A stretch of 64,000 nucleotides of DNA from Bog-756 sp963696495. GTDB lineage: Bacteria > Actinomycetota > Acidimicrobiia > Acidimicrobiales > RAAP-2. Below, piece after piece: positions 7,622-16,385 of this stretch; the first letter of the stretch is position 1, and each line of letters starts with the position of its first letter. The position numbers and the translations under genes are program-made. Where the stretch lies: NCBI GenBank assembly GCA_963696495.1, contig CAVOKJ010000002.1, positions 620,001 to 684,000 on the forward strand. Reading direction: 5' to 3'. The notes beneath the pieces were generated by a model. It made no database searches, was not told the DNA's origin, and saw only the letters and a program-made list of their open reading frames with translations.

Positions 7622-8248
7622 TCAGGTGACGCCGGCGGAACGGAATTGGACGCTGATCCGGGGGCCCCCGGCGTGGGCCCGCTTGGGAACGGCGTGCTGC
7701 CAGGTGCGCTGACAGCTGCCCCCCATCACCAGGAGGTCCCCGCCGCCGAGGTCGTACCGGAGCGACGGCCCACCGGACGTCGGCCGGAGCAGGAAACGTC
7801 GCCGCTCGCCGAGCGACACGATCGCCACCAGCGTGTCCATACGGGATCGTCGGCCGAGCGTGTCGCCGTGCCAGGCCACGCTGTCGGCACCGTCCCGGTA
7901 GAGGCACAGGCCGGTGGTGCTCAGCGGCCCGAGGTCCCGCCTCTCGTAGTGCCGGGAGAGTGCCCGGCGCGCCTCCGACAGCAGCGGGTCGGGAAGAGGG
8001 TCCGACTCCTGGTAGAAGGCTACGAGCCGCGGCACGTCCACCGTCCGGTCGTACATCCGCCGCCGCTCCGCCCGCCACGGGACGGTGTCCACCAGCCGGT
8101 CGAACAGCAGGTCGTGGCGCCCGAGCCACTCGCGCCGGAGGTCCAGCCATGCACCGTCACCGAGCTCGACGTGCTCGAGCTGTCGCCCGATGGGTCGGAG
8201 GCGGGCGACGTCGTCGGTGTCGAAGAGTGATGCCTGTTGCGGACCCAT
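7622..8248 (-). CDS. alkB: AlkB-like 2OG-Fe(II) dioxygenase
   Basis: 208 residues. AlkB family signatures: CLYRDGADSVAWHGD with the HxD iron ligands, RRFLLRP, DLLVMGGSCQRTWQHAVPK carrying the distal His, and RISVQFR with the 2-oxoglutarate-binding Arg. Enzymes of this family remove alkyl groups from 1-methyladenine and 3-methylcytosine in DNA/RNA by oxidation. ATG 8248 is chosen because the alternative at 8272 would lie inside a LexA-type operator at 8264-8277. The gene thus appears to be SOS-controlled. Confidence 0.92.
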   Translation of the reverse strand: MGPQQASLFDTDDVARLRPIGRQLEHVELGDGAWLDLRREWLGRHDLLFDRLVDTVPWRAERRRMYDRTVDVPRLVAFYQESDPLPDPLLSEARRALSRHYERRDLGPLSTTGLCLYRDGADSVAWHGDTLGRRSRMDTLVAIVSLGERRRFLLRPTSGGPSLRYDLGGGDLLVMGGSCQRTWQHAVPKRAHAGGPRISVQFRSAGVT

Positions 8249-8263
8249 CGGTCCGATCCTAGA

Positions 8264-8277
8264 CGAACACATGTTCG
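8264..8277. promoter_or_regulatory. LexA-binding SOS box upstream of alkB
   Basis: CGAACACATGTTCG matches the Gram-positive/actinobacterial LexA consensus CGAAC-N4-GTTCG at every fixed position, and also the CGAACRNRYGTTYG form. It ends 15 bases upstream of the alkB ATG, where a bound repressor would block transcription initiation. Confidence 0.85.
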
Positions 8278-8317
8278 ACTGACGAGGCCGAGGGCCCGCC
8301 CCCCGGCCGTCGTACGG

Positions 8318-8776
8318 CTACCGCTCGTCGGAGGGGGGCACCTTCGTCGGGTCCCGTCGCCGGACACTGGGGTGGGCGCGCAGCCTGGCCACCGCGAGCG
8401 CCACCACCTCGGCCGGGAGCACGTTCCAAAAGGACGGCATCATCAGGGTCAATTCCAACGGGATGAGACAGCTGCGCTGCAGGTCTCGTATCCGGGCACG
8501 GTCCCCACCCGTCAGCTCCAGGACCTCGCCGGTGAGTACCGCCACGGCCCACGACCACGATCCCAGCCGGGACGGGCCGAGGGCCGGGGCGGAGTCACTC
8601 ACCTCGTCGGGGTCAGCGTGCGACAGCCAATTGAGTTGGGCCCAGGCCGGCCGGCCCGAGTCGGACCCGGCACGCACCTCGAGGTAGCGCCCGGCGAGAA
8701 ATGCCTCCGTCTCCTCGATCAGGCACACCACCGCCAGCCGCTCCCGGCGCTGTTGTGATCTCCTTCGCCGCTCCAT
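8318..8776 (-). CDS. Hypothetical protein behind a stress promoter
   Basis: 152 residues, not recognised. It starts with a very basic segment (MERRRRSQQRRER), then a predicted helix LAVVCLIEETEAFLAGRYLEVRAG, and a middle hydrophobic part WSWAVAVLTGEVLELTGG that need not cross the membrane. No metal or catalytic motif is visible. It is supported as real by codon bias and by a SigB-type promoter ~45 bases upstream. It is separated from alkB by 70 bases that hold the SOS box. Confidence 0.65.
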   Translation of the reverse strand: MERRRRSQQRRERLAVVCLIEETEAFLAGRYLEVRAGSDSGRPAWAQLNWLSHADPDEVSDSAPALGPSRLGSWSWAVAVLTGEVLELTGGDRARIRDLQRSCLIPLELTLMMPSFWNVLPAEVVALAVARLRAHPSVRRRDPTKVPPSDER

Positions 8777-8819
8777 GGCTGCTCCTTCACCCGAACCGAC
8801 CGGCCCGAGCCCGTTTGCA

Positions 8820-8845
8820 CTACCCGAGGACCATCACCGGCAAAC
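8820..8845 (-). promoter_or_regulatory. SigB/SigF-type promoter of the hypothetical gene at 8318-8776
   Basis: On the minus strand: GTTT (8845-8842), 16-base spacer, GGGTAG (8825-8820). Predicted leader of about 37 bases. The gene-free stretch 8777-9143 between the two divergent genes holds this site and nothing else that I can recognise. Confidence 0.7.
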
Positions 8846-9143
8846 CGGCCCTGGCGTCCGGCGCGCCGCGGCGATCGACTGTCACGATGCGCCCTCACCC
8901 CGGGTCGGCGAACCGAAGTCCGCCGCCCGTGGCGTAAGGGGGCGGCGCCGGCGGCGCATCCGCCGCGCCGGATGACGGCCACGGGTTCCCAGTCGCCCCA
9001 TGCGATGGTCCGGATTCCGCAGCTTCCCCCCGGCGGTTCCGATCACACGCCTCATGATCGACCGGCACGGGGCACGCGGAGGGGTACGCTTGGGGCGGTC
9101 ACCCTCGGGGGTGGGCGGGCACCGTTTCGAGCAGGGGTTGCGC

Positions 9144-10118
9144 ATGGGTTCGGTGGGCGAGGTCGAGTCGCAGGCCGTCATGGAGCGGAACGGCTACCGC
9201 CACGAAGCCTTCTTCTACCGCAGCAGCAGGCAGTTCTTGGACGGCGTCGTCGACTTCGTGACCGGCGCACTGGAGGAGGGAGCCCCCGTCCTGCTCGCCC
9301 TCTCCCCCGGCAAGCTCGAGGCCGTGCAGGACCGACTGGGTGGGCCCCGCGCCGGCGTGCACACCACCGACATGGACGAACTGGGTCGCAACCCGGCGAG
9401 GATCATCCCCGCGTGGCAGGACTTCATCGCTGAGCACCGAGGCGACAGCCCGCGGGTCCGGGGGATCGGGGAGCCCATCGTCCCGGGCCAGCCCGCCGCC
9501 ACACGCATCGAGTGCCACCTTCACGAAGCGCTCCTCAACTCGGCGTTCAGTGGGGCCGACCTCTGGTTGCTGTGCCCCTATGACGCGGCGGGTCTCGAGC
9601 CGGGCACGGTCGAGGTGGCGCGTCGGACGCACCCGTTCGTCCTCGAGTCCGGCACGTCGAGGACCAGCGTCTCCTACCGGGGTCCGGACGCCACCGAACG
9701 CCAGACCCGGGTGCCGCTCCCACCGGTGCCCCCGGCGGCATCACGGATGCAGTTCCACGGCGCCGATCTCCCCTCCGTCCGGGGATTCGTCGCCCAGGCG
9801 GCCCGGCAATCAGGTCTGGACGAGGGGGCCGTCGCCGACTTCGTGATCGCCGCCAACGAGATCGCCACGAACAGCCTCCGCCACGGACGTGCAACCGGCT
9901 CCGTGGCCGCATGGAGCGACGCCGGGTCTCTGATCTGCGAGTTCCGGGACGACGGCCGCGTCGAGGACCCGCTCGCCGGGCGGGTGAGGCCCTCGGCGAC
10001 GGGTGCGGGTGGGCGGGGCCTGTGGATCGCCAACCAGCTCTGTGACCTCGTGCAGATCCGAACCGGCCCCACCGGCACGGTCGTCCGGCTGCACAAGGCG
10101 GTGGACACCCGGACCTGA
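9144..10118 (+). CDS. MEDS sensor domain - HATPase anti-sigma-type regulator
   Basis: 324 residues from ATG 9144 (GCAGGGG nine bases upstream). The N-terminal half is a MEDS domain (HEAFFYRSSRQFLDGVVDFV..APVLLALSPGKLEAV, DMDELGRNPARIIPAWQDF), a sensory module found in DcmR-type regulators. The C-terminal half (~195-320) is an RsbW-like GHKL ATPase: VIAANEIATNSLRHG and GGRGLWIANQLCDLVQI. Such fusions act in partner switching on STAS proteins or sigma factors. The proximity of the RsbU phosphatase and the sigma operon suggests it feeds the same pathway. Confidence 0.88.
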   Translation: MGSVGEVESQAVMERNGYRHEAFFYRSSRQFLDGVVDFVTGALEEGAPVLLALSPGKLEAVQDRLGGPRAGVHTTDMDELGRNPARIIPAWQDFIAEHRGDSPRVRGIGEPIVPGQPAATRIECHLHEALLNSAFSGADLWLLCPYDAAGLEPGTVEVARRTHPFVLESGTSRTSVSYRGPDATERQTRVPLPPVPPAASRMQFHGADLPSVRGFVAQAARQSGLDEGAVADFVIAANEIATNSLRHGRATGSVAAWSDAGSLICEFRDDGRVEDPLAGRVRPSATGAGGRGLWIANQLCDLVQIRTGPTGTVVRLHKAVDTRT

Positions 10119-10374
10119 TCGGCCACGGCCGGTCGACGCCGTGCCGGTCGTGCCCGTCGTGGGTTGGCGACGGCGGTCACGGGTAGGCTCAAGACCGCGG
10201 GATGCGCTCGGGACCCCGGTCCCGGCGACGGCCGATGGGGCGCAGGGGGTGCCGGACGACGCGGTGTCCCCTCCGGCTGACTTCGTCCCGTCGTCCCCGA
10301 ATTTCGCCCCATCGTCCTCCGACCGGAACCAAGCACACCGACGGTCGGACCACAGCCCAGGAACGGCACAACGG

Positions 10375-11430
10375 ATGCGCGTCTTCACTTGCGACAACTG
10401 CGGACAACTCGTCTTCTTCGACAACGACCGGTGCCTCCGGTGCGACTCGCCGCTGGGTTACGTCCATCAGCGGCGCGATGTCGTGGCCCTCACCGAGGTG
10501 GCCCCCGATCACTTCGTCGACCTGGGCAGCCCGGTGAGGACCTGGCAACGCTGTGCCACCCGGGAGGTGACCGGCTGCAACTGGCTGGTGCCGGCTGGCA
10601 CCGACGCCCTGTGCGAGTCGTGCGTCCTCACGCGCACCCGGCCGGCCGACACCGACGTCGAAGGCATGGCCGAGCTGGTCCGGGGCGAGATGGCCAAGCG
10701 CCGACTCATCTTCCAGCTGGCCGAGCTGGGCCTTCCGGTGGCGCCCCGCGACGAGGCGGTCGGCCAGGGACTGGCCTTCGACCTCCTCTCGAGTGCCGCC
10801 ACCAAGGTGATCACCGGTCACGACAACGGGATCATCACCCTCGATCTGGCCGAGGCCGACGACGAGCACAGAGAACGCCTCCGCCAGCAGCTCAACGAGC
10901 CCTACCGCACCCTGCTTGGCCACTTCCGCCACGAGATCGGCCACTACTACTGGCCGATCCTGGTCGCCCAACCAGATGTCCTGGCCGCATGCCGGGTCCT
11001 GTTCGGAGACGACCGGGAGGACTACGCCGCTGCCGTCAAGCTCCACTACGACGGGGCGAACGAGGTGGATCGCTCGTGGACGGGCACCTACATCAGCCGG
11101 TACGCCACCATGCATCCCTTCGAGGACTGGGCGGAGACCTTCGCCCACTACCTCCACATCCTCGACACCCTGCAGACCGCGGAGAGCTTCGGGCTCGGCG
11201 GGACCGGCCAATCCGAACAGCACCTCGGGGCCGGCCGGTCCGGGGCCCGGGCCACCCGGCCCGACAACAGCACCTCCTTCGGTGATGTCATCGACCACTG
11301 GCTCGAGCTCTCCTACGCGCTCAACCAGATCAACCGGTCGATGGGGCACGACGACGTCTACCCCTTCGTGCTGGCTCCGAAGGTCATCCGCAAGCTCGCC
11401 TTCGTGGACCACGTCGTCAATCGCCGCTGA
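10375..11430 (+). CDS. Zinc-binding metallopeptidase with N-terminal zinc ribbon
   Basis: 351 residues. The N-terminus has CDNCGQ..CLRCDSP and, at ~65-90, further Cys residues (CATREVTGCNW, CESC), forming zinc ribbon-like modules. The catalytic motif HEIGHYYW lies at ~185, with a downstream EDWAETFAHYLH that supplies the third ligand. This is the putative zinc-binding metallopeptidase family (DUF2248-like); the substrate is unknown. No signal peptide, so cytoplasmic. ATG 10375 was chosen because it starts exactly at the zinc ribbon; the upstream 256 bases hold no gene. Confidence 0.88.
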   Translation: MRVFTCDNCGQLVFFDNDRCLRCDSPLGYVHQRRDVVALTEVAPDHFVDLGSPVRTWQRCATREVTGCNWLVPAGTDALCESCVLTRTRPADTDVEGMAELVRGEMAKRRLIFQLAELGLPVAPRDEAVGQGLAFDLLSSAATKVITGHDNGIITLDLAEADDEHRERLRQQLNEPYRTLLGHFRHEIGHYYWPILVAQPDVLAACRVLFGDDREDYAAAVKLHYDGANEVDRSWTGTYISRYATMHPFEDWAETFAHYLHILDTLQTAESFGLGGTGQSEQHLGAGRSGARATRPDNSTSFGDVIDHWLELSYALNQINRSMGHDDVYPFVLAPKVIRKLAFVDHVVNRR

Positions 11431-11506
11431 CCTGGTGAACCGGCTCCTCCGGGCCGGCGCCGGAGGCCGACGGGGATCACCGGCCGGAGGTGCCGGTTAG
11501 CCTGAG

Positions 11507-11551
11507 CGACGTGCCTCGGCACCCCATCCTCCCCCGACGTGCCTCGGCACC
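11507..11551. repeat. 17-bp direct repeat containing a small palindrome
   Basis: CGACGTGCCTCGGCACC occurs at 11507-11523 and 11535-11551 (28 bases start to start). Each copy contains the inverted repeat GTGCC-TC-GGCAC. It lies 40-90 bases upstream of the RsbU-type phosphatase gene, a suitable place for a pair of operator sites, but no regulator is identified. Confidence 0.8.
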
Positions 11552-11593
11552 TCACCGTCCCCACGGATACCCGATGCGAGAAGGCCGACAGAC

Positions 11594-12769
11594 GTGAACA
11601 CGCCCGAATTCGGTGAAGCGCTCCGGGCGATCGACTTCCTGGCGCCTTCGGAGATCTCCGACACCCTGGCCTCCATGGGCCGTCAGGCAGGCGCCGCCGA
11701 CCTGGTCATCTACCTGGCGGACTTCGAGCAGACCGTGCTGTACCCGGTGCCGGACCGCGGGGTCCACGTCGATCTCCCGGTGGGCGTGGCCGTGACGGGT
11801 ACGAAGGCGGGCCAGTCGTTCGCCGAGCGGCGCGTCGTCAGTGAGCAGGCCGACGCCGCCGGGATCCGCTACTGGGTGCCGATCGTCGAAGGCTCCGAGT
11901 GCACGGGGGTGCTCGGACTCACGATGCGGGACGACGGGAGCGATGGCGTCCGCCGTCAGATCGCCGAGCTCGGCATGCTCGCCGGTGCGGTCATCTCGAT
12001 CGCCGCTCGCCAGACCGATCTCTTCAACATGGTCCGGCGCCGTCGGTCGATGAGCCTGCCCGCCAGCCTGCAGTGGGATCTCCTCCCTCCCTTGCAGATC
12101 CGGACGCCCGAGGGCCGTTCGACCGGTCTGTTGGAGCCGGCCTACGACGTCGGGGGCGACAGCTTCGACCACGCGGTCAACGGATTCGTCCTCGATGTGG
12201 CGATCATGGACGCCATGGGCCACGGCATCGACTCCAGCCTCACCTCGGCCCTGGCCGTCGGCCGCTACCGCTACGACCGACGGATGGGACGGGCGCTGGG
12301 CGTCATGCACGAAGGGCTCGACGAGACCCTGGCCGATCGGTTCGGCGGCCAGGTCTTCGTGACGGGGCAGTTGGCCCGACTCGATCTCCGCAACGGGCAT
12401 CTGGCCTGGACCAACGCCGGACACCCCCTGCCACTGCTCGTGCGGGGCGGTCGTGTCGTTCGCCACCTGGACTGCCGGCCGTCCCTTCCCTGGGGCCTCG
12501 GCGGCCCTCTGGTGGAGGAGGCGCAGCTCGAGCTCGAGCCCGGCGACACCGTCGTGTTCTACTCCGACGGAGTCGTCGACGGACGGGCCGCCGACGACTC
12601 CCCGTTCGGCATCGACCGGTTCGTCGATCTCGTGGAGGAGGCCTTCACCGCCCGCGCCGTCCCCGATCTCGTCCTCCGGCACGCCATCCAAGAGGTGTCC
12701 GACTTCCAGAGCAACCACCTGCAGGACGATGCCACCATCGTCCTGCTGGAGTGGCGGCCCGGTCCGTGA
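11594..12769 (+). CDS. PP2C-type serine phosphatase, RsbU/SpoIIE family
   Basis: 391 residues, GTG start with AGAAGG upstream. Residues 1-150 form a GAF-like sensor region; 155-390 are the SpoIIE/PP2C phosphatase: MSLPASLQWDLLPP, AYDVGGDSFDHA, MDAMGHGIDSS, WTNAGHPLPLLVRGG and YSDGVVDGRAAD, with the metal-binding Asp/Gly motifs present. Such enzymes dephosphorylate STAS anti-anti-sigma factors (RsbV) and switch the sigma factor on. It is probably an activator of the sigma factor encoded at 4136-4918. Confidence 0.93.
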   Translation: MNTPEFGEALRAIDFLAPSEISDTLASMGRQAGAADLVIYLADFEQTVLYPVPDRGVHVDLPVGVAVTGTKAGQSFAERRVVSEQADAAGIRYWVPIVEGSECTGVLGLTMRDDGSDGVRRQIAELGMLAGAVISIAARQTDLFNMVRRRRSMSLPASLQWDLLPPLQIRTPEGRSTGLLEPAYDVGGDSFDHAVNGFVLDVAIMDAMGHGIDSSLTSALAVGRYRYDRRMGRALGVMHEGLDETLADRFGGQVFVTGQLARLDLRNGHLAWTNAGHPLPLLVRGGRVVRHLDCRPSLPWGLGGPLVEEAQLELEPGDTVVFYSDGVVDGRAADDSPFGIDRFVDLVEEAFTARAVPDLVLRHAIQEVSDFQSNHLQDDATIVLLEWRPGP

Positions 12770-12794
12770 GGGCCCCTCCATCCCTGGTGGGCAG

Positions 12795-13604
12795 CTACTC
12801 GTAGACCACCTCGGCGCCGAAGGCGGCCCGGCGCGACGCCCGCCGCAGGGCCGCCAGCACCGGACGGCCGAGCGCCAGGACGAGCACCCCGTTGGTGACG
12901 GCGCGTGTGAGGTCGAACCCGAGTGAGGTGGTCAGATCGAAGAACACGAAGCTGTGGAGGTTGGACAGGAACCCGGACCCCGGCACGAAGGAGAAGCTGG
13001 TCGCCGTGCCTGCGCCGAAGGGCCAGAACCACAGGTTGAGCAGCGTGCCGTAGGCGATGGACGACACGGCTGCGTAGGCCGCCAGCAGGAGTATCTCCGC
13101 CCTGCCCTTGACCGGCGGCAGGCATCCCGCTCCGAATCCCATCCAGGCGGCCCCGAACATCTGGAACGGCAGCCAGGGGCCGATGCCGCCGGTGATCAGC
13201 GCCGAAGCGGCGATGGTCACCGCACCCAGCACGAACCCGAAGCCGCGCCCGAGCACCCGCCCGGCCGGGATGAGGAGGAAGAACACGGGCTCGAAGCCCG
13301 CCACCCCCGGGCTGGGGATCCGGAGTGCGGCCCCACAGGCGGCCAGGATCCCGAGCAGGGCGATGGCCTTGGCGTCCAGTGATCCCTCCGCCATCTCCCC
13401 CAGCACGACGGCCAGGAGCAGCGGCAGGACGGCCACGAACAGCCAGGGGGCATCGGAGGAGTGGGCCATGTTGGCGCTGGCGTGGCTGTGGATGAACAGC
13501 GGCCAACTGAAGGCGACCGCGCCGACCAGCGATGTCACCAACAAGAGCACGGATGCCCGCGGTCGCAGCCGAACGGCCCCGGGACGGGAGACGGTCCTAG
13601 GCAT
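12795..13604 (-). CDS. ECF transporter substrate-binding (S) component, probably cobalamin
   Basis: 269 residues with six or seven hydrophobic segments from ~15 to 260. Features such as LGEMAEGSLDAKAIALLGILAACGAALR, PSPGVAGFEPVFFLLIPAG and GRGFGFVLGAVTIAASALITGGIGPWLPFQMFGAAWMGFGAG fit S components of group I/II ECF transporters. Substrate specificity is inferred from the cobalamin riboswitch at the head of the operon. ATG 13604 overlaps the ATPase stop by 8 bases. Confidence 0.85.
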   Translation of the reverse strand: MPRTVSRPGAVRLRPRASVLLLVTSLVGAVAFSWPLFIHSHASANMAHSSDAPWLFVAVLPLLLAVVLGEMAEGSLDAKAIALLGILAACGAALRIPSPGVAGFEPVFFLLIPAGRVLGRGFGFVLGAVTIAASALITGGIGPWLPFQMFGAAWMGFGAGCLPPVKGRAEILLLAAYAAVSSIAYGTLLNLWFWPFGAGTATSFSFVPGSGFLSNLHSFVFFDLTTSLGFDLTRAVTNGVLVLALGRPVLAALRRASRRAAFGAEVVYE

Positions 13605-15225
13605 GGCTGCTCGAGGCCTCCAGGGCCTGTCGGACCTCGTCGACCGTGAGCCACGGCTCGGGAGCCAGCACCTTGGCCACCTGGGGCGCGAAGACCGGCG
13701 AGTGGCACACCACCTCGCGCGCCACGCCGTCGGCGACGATCTCCCCTTCGGCCAGCACGACCGCCCGGGTGGCGACCTGGGCCACCAGCTCGACGTCGTG
13801 GGTGGCGACGACCACGCACACGCCGTCGGCCGCCAGCTTCCGCAGCGTCGCCACCAGTCGGTGCTTGCTGGGGTAGTCGAGCCCCCTGGTGGGCTCGTCG
13901 AGCAGGAGCAGCGGCGGCCGGGGCGCCAGGACCACCGCCAGGGCCAGCGCCAGTCGCTGCCCTTCGGAGAGGTCACGTGGATGACGGTCGGGCGGCACGG
14001 CCGGCAGCACCTCGTCGAGCACGGCCGCCGTCGTGCCCGGGTCGAGCCCCGTCTCGTGGTCGGCCGTCCGGCACTCGTCCGCCACGGACTCGCCGTAGAG
14101 GAGCATCCCCGCGTCCTGGGGCACCAACCCGACCAGCGAGATGAGTGTGCGCGGCGGCACGTCCGACGGTGAGGTCCCGAGGACTCTGACCCGTCCCGAG
14201 CCCGGGGCGCGCAAGCCGGCCAGGTGGTTGAGCAGTGTGGACTTGCCCGACCCGTTCCGGCCCATGACGGCCACCACCTCACCGGCGCCGACCTCGAGGT
14301 CGACGTCACCGAGGGCGACCACGTCGCCGTAGCGGACCGTGAGGCGCCGGACCGAGCCGACCGCGTCACCCTGGTCCCCCGGGTCCGGTGGCGTCGTCGG
14401 ATACGGGGCGGTGGAGATCCTCTGGCGCAGCGGACCGGCCAGGCGCCGGGCGTCACGCACCGAGAGGGGCACCGGTGACCATCCGGCCAGTCGGGCGAGC
14501 TCCACGATGGGCGGCGCCACGGGCGACGCCGACAGGATCGCCGCCGTCGGACCGACCTCCAACGGCGCCCCCCCTCCGGGCACCAGCACGACCCGGTCGG
14601 CGAAGGGGATCACCCGCTCCAACCGGTGCTCGGCCATCACGACGGTGAGGCCGACGTCGTGGACGAGACGGGTGAGCGACCCGAGTACCTCCTCGGCGGC
14701 CGCGGGGTCCAGGGCGGAGGTGGGCTCGTCGAGCACCAAAACACGGGGAGACGCAGTGAGGACGGCGCCGATCGCCACCCGTTGCTGCTGCCCCCCCGAG
14801 AGCGTCGTCAACGGCCGGTGGCGCAGCTCGTGCAGTCCGAGCAGGTCGAGCGTGTCCTCGACCCGGCGCCGCATCACGTCGGGAGCGATGCCCAGGTTCT
14901 CCATGGTGTAGGCCAGTTCGTCCTCGACCGCGTCGGTGACGAAGCTGGCGGCCGGGTTCTGGCCGACCACCCCCACGAGGTCGGCGAGCTCCCGAGGTGG
15001 GAACTCCCGGGTGGATCGTCCGAGGACGCAGACCTCCCCGGAGAGCCGCCCGCCCGAGAAGTGGGGCACCAGTCCGTTGATGGCACGGAGGAGGGTGGTC
15101 TTACCCGAGCCCGTCTGGCCCACCACCAGGCACAGCTCGCCCTCGCCGATGGCCAGGTCGACATGGCTGAGGGTGGGTGCGGTGGCGTCCGGGTAGCGGA
15201 ACGACACGTCGGAGAAGGTGATCAT
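13597..15225 (-). CDS. ECF transporter ATPase, fused double ABC protein (EcfA-EcfA')
   Basis: 542 residues with two ABC domains. The first has Walker A GQTGSGKTT, signature LSGGQQQR and Walker B VLVLDEPTSALD; the second has Walker A GRNGSGKST, a changed signature LSEGQRLALA and LLLLDEPTRGLD. Fusion of both ATPase halves in one chain is common in actinobacterial ECF modules. It powers uptake through EcfT and the S component. ATG 15225 was chosen at MITFSDVSFRYP; the frame runs open further upstream but only as a shadow of ecfT. Confidence 0.95.
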   Translation of the reverse strand: MITFSDVSFRYPDATAPTLSHVDLAIGEGELCLVVGQTGSGKTTLLRAINGLVPHFSGGRLSGEVCVLGRSTREFPPRELADLVGVVGQNPAASFVTDAVEDELAYTMENLGIAPDVMRRRVEDTLDLLGLHELRHRPLTTLSGGQQQRVAIGAVLTASPRVLVLDEPTSALDPAAAEEVLGSLTRLVHDVGLTVVMAEHRLERVIPFADRVVLVPGGGAPLEVGPTAAILSASPVAPPIVELARLAGWSPVPLSVRDARRLAGPLRQRISTAPYPTTPPDPGDQGDAVGSVRRLTVRYGDVVALGDVDLEVGAGEVVAVMGRNGSGKSTLLNHLAGLRAPGSGRVRVLGTSPSDVPPRTLISLVGLVPQDAGMLLYGESVADECRTADHETGLDPGTTAAVLDEVLPAVPPDRHPRDLSEGQRLALALAVVLAPRPPLLLLDEPTRGLDYPSKHRLVATLRKLAADGVCVVVATHDVELVAQVATRAVVLAEGEIVADGVAREVVCHSPVFAPQVAKVLAPEPWLTVDEVRQALEASSSHA

Positions 15226-16385
15226 GCCGCACCCCCCACCGGCTCGGTCGAGAGGTGGTGGCTGGCGCCGGCCGGCGCACCCGGCCGGTCTGTGCCGGAC
15301 CGACGGGGCGCCGGCGCCGCCACGGCCGGCACCAGCCCGACCAGGATCGCCACGGTGGGGAGCAGGGGAAGGGTCGGCACGTGGAGGGGGTAGACCTCGA
15401 GTTGCAAGCCGGGCACGCCGAGCGTCGACGCCAGGATCAGGCCGGCGAGGACAGTCGCTCCCGAGGCCGCCACCACCCACTCCCGGGCTCCCCACCGGTC
15501 GGGCCGGTACCTGGTGCGGTTGGTGCGCCGGCCGCTGGCCCCGAGGCCATAGCCCAGGAGCACCGCCCCGACGGCCAGGAACGGGAGGCCTCCGGCCGGG
15601 AGCGAACCCGAGTCGAGGGCGCCGTAGACGCCCACCACCACGAGGAGCAGTCCCGCCGCTGTCGATCCGCTGGCCAGGCGCCTCGTCCGCGCCCCGACGG
15701 CGACCCGGCGGCCGTACCCCCGTGCGTCCATCGACGACGCCAGCTGGAGCGAGCGGTCGAGCGCGCTCTCGAGGACCGGGATGGCCATGCCCCGCAGGCC
15801 GGCCACGCCGCGGGTGGGCCGCCCACGGAGTCGTCTGGCGTCCCGCACACCGGCGATGGCCATCACCACCTCCGGGGCGAAGGCCAGCGAGACCGTCACC
15901 GCCACCCCGGCCTCGTACAGGACGGCGGGGAGGCACCGGAGGAGGCGGTAGGGGCTGGCCAGCGAGTTGGCCGCCCCGAAGCAGATCAGCACGACCGCGA
16001 GTCGGAGCCCATCGACCGCCGCCTGCAGCACGGACTCCGTGGTAACCGGGCCACCGATGCTCACCCCGGCCGCCCACGACGGCAGGGGGACCTGCGGAAG
16101 GGTGAACAGCACGTGGCCCGGGACGCGGTCGCCGAACACGATCTCGATCACCACCCGGAGCACCACGACCACCAGCCCGAGCCGGAAGAAGACCACCAGC
16201 GATCTGGACCACGGGTCCGAGGTGCGCCGCGCCGAGACGACGTACGCGGCCACCGCGGCCACCATGGCCAACAGGATCGGATTGGTGGTCCGGCTGGCCG
16301 CGCCGGCCAGGCAACCGGCCCACAGCCACCAGGCCGCGGGATGGAGTCCCGGCCGTCCGGGCGATCGTCGCCGGCCGGTGGTCAT
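15222..16385 (-). CDS. ECF transporter transmembrane (EcfT) component
   Basis: 387 residues, ATG 16385. N-terminal membrane segments (WWLWAGCLAGAASRTTNPILL) and the coupling helix motif SSMDARGYGRR (ARG motif) identify EcfT, which links the ATPases to the S component. The C-terminal third adds further hydrophobic segments not found in the smallest EcfT proteins. Both ends overlap neighbouring genes by 4 bases (ATGA). Confidence 0.92.
   Translation of the reverse strand: MTTGRRRSPGRPGLHPAAWWLWAGCLAGAASRTTNPILLAMVAAVAAYVVSARRTSDPWSRSLVVFFRLGLVVVVLRVVIEIVFGDRVPGHVLFTLPQVPLPSWAAGVSIGGPVTTESVLQAAVDGLRLAVVLICFGAANSLASPYRLLRCLPAVLYEAGVAVTVSLAFAPEVVMAIAGVRDARRLRGRPTRGVAGLRGMAIPVLESALDRSLQLASSMDARGYGRRVAVGARTRRLASGSTAAGLLLVVVGVYGALDSGSLPAGGLPFLAVGAVLLGYGLGASGRRTNRTRYRPDRWGAREWVVAASGATVLAGLILASTLGVPGLQLEVYPLHVPTLPLLPTVAILVGLVPAVAAPAPRRSGTDRPGAPAGASHHLSTEPVGGAA

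Noticed and set aside
10165..10190. GTTG-N14-GGGTAG before the metallopeptidase gene, resembling a SigB-type promoter
   Set aside because: The -35 has a mismatch at the last base and the spacer is shorter than in the seven accepted sites; the predicted leader is also nearly 190 bases.
10189..11412. Long antisense reading frame of 407 codons
   Set aside because: It mirrors the zinc metallopeptidase gene, has no family features and reflects the absence of stop codons in GC-rich DNA. The same applies to antisense frames at 11552-12781, 33427-35361, 40116-42107 and 52827-54575.
13597..16329. 910-codon reading frame upstream of the ECF ATPase
   Set aside because: Only the part after ATG 15225 (Met at MITFSDVSFRYP) has ABC features; the N-terminal ~370 codons are an out-of-frame shadow of ecfT.
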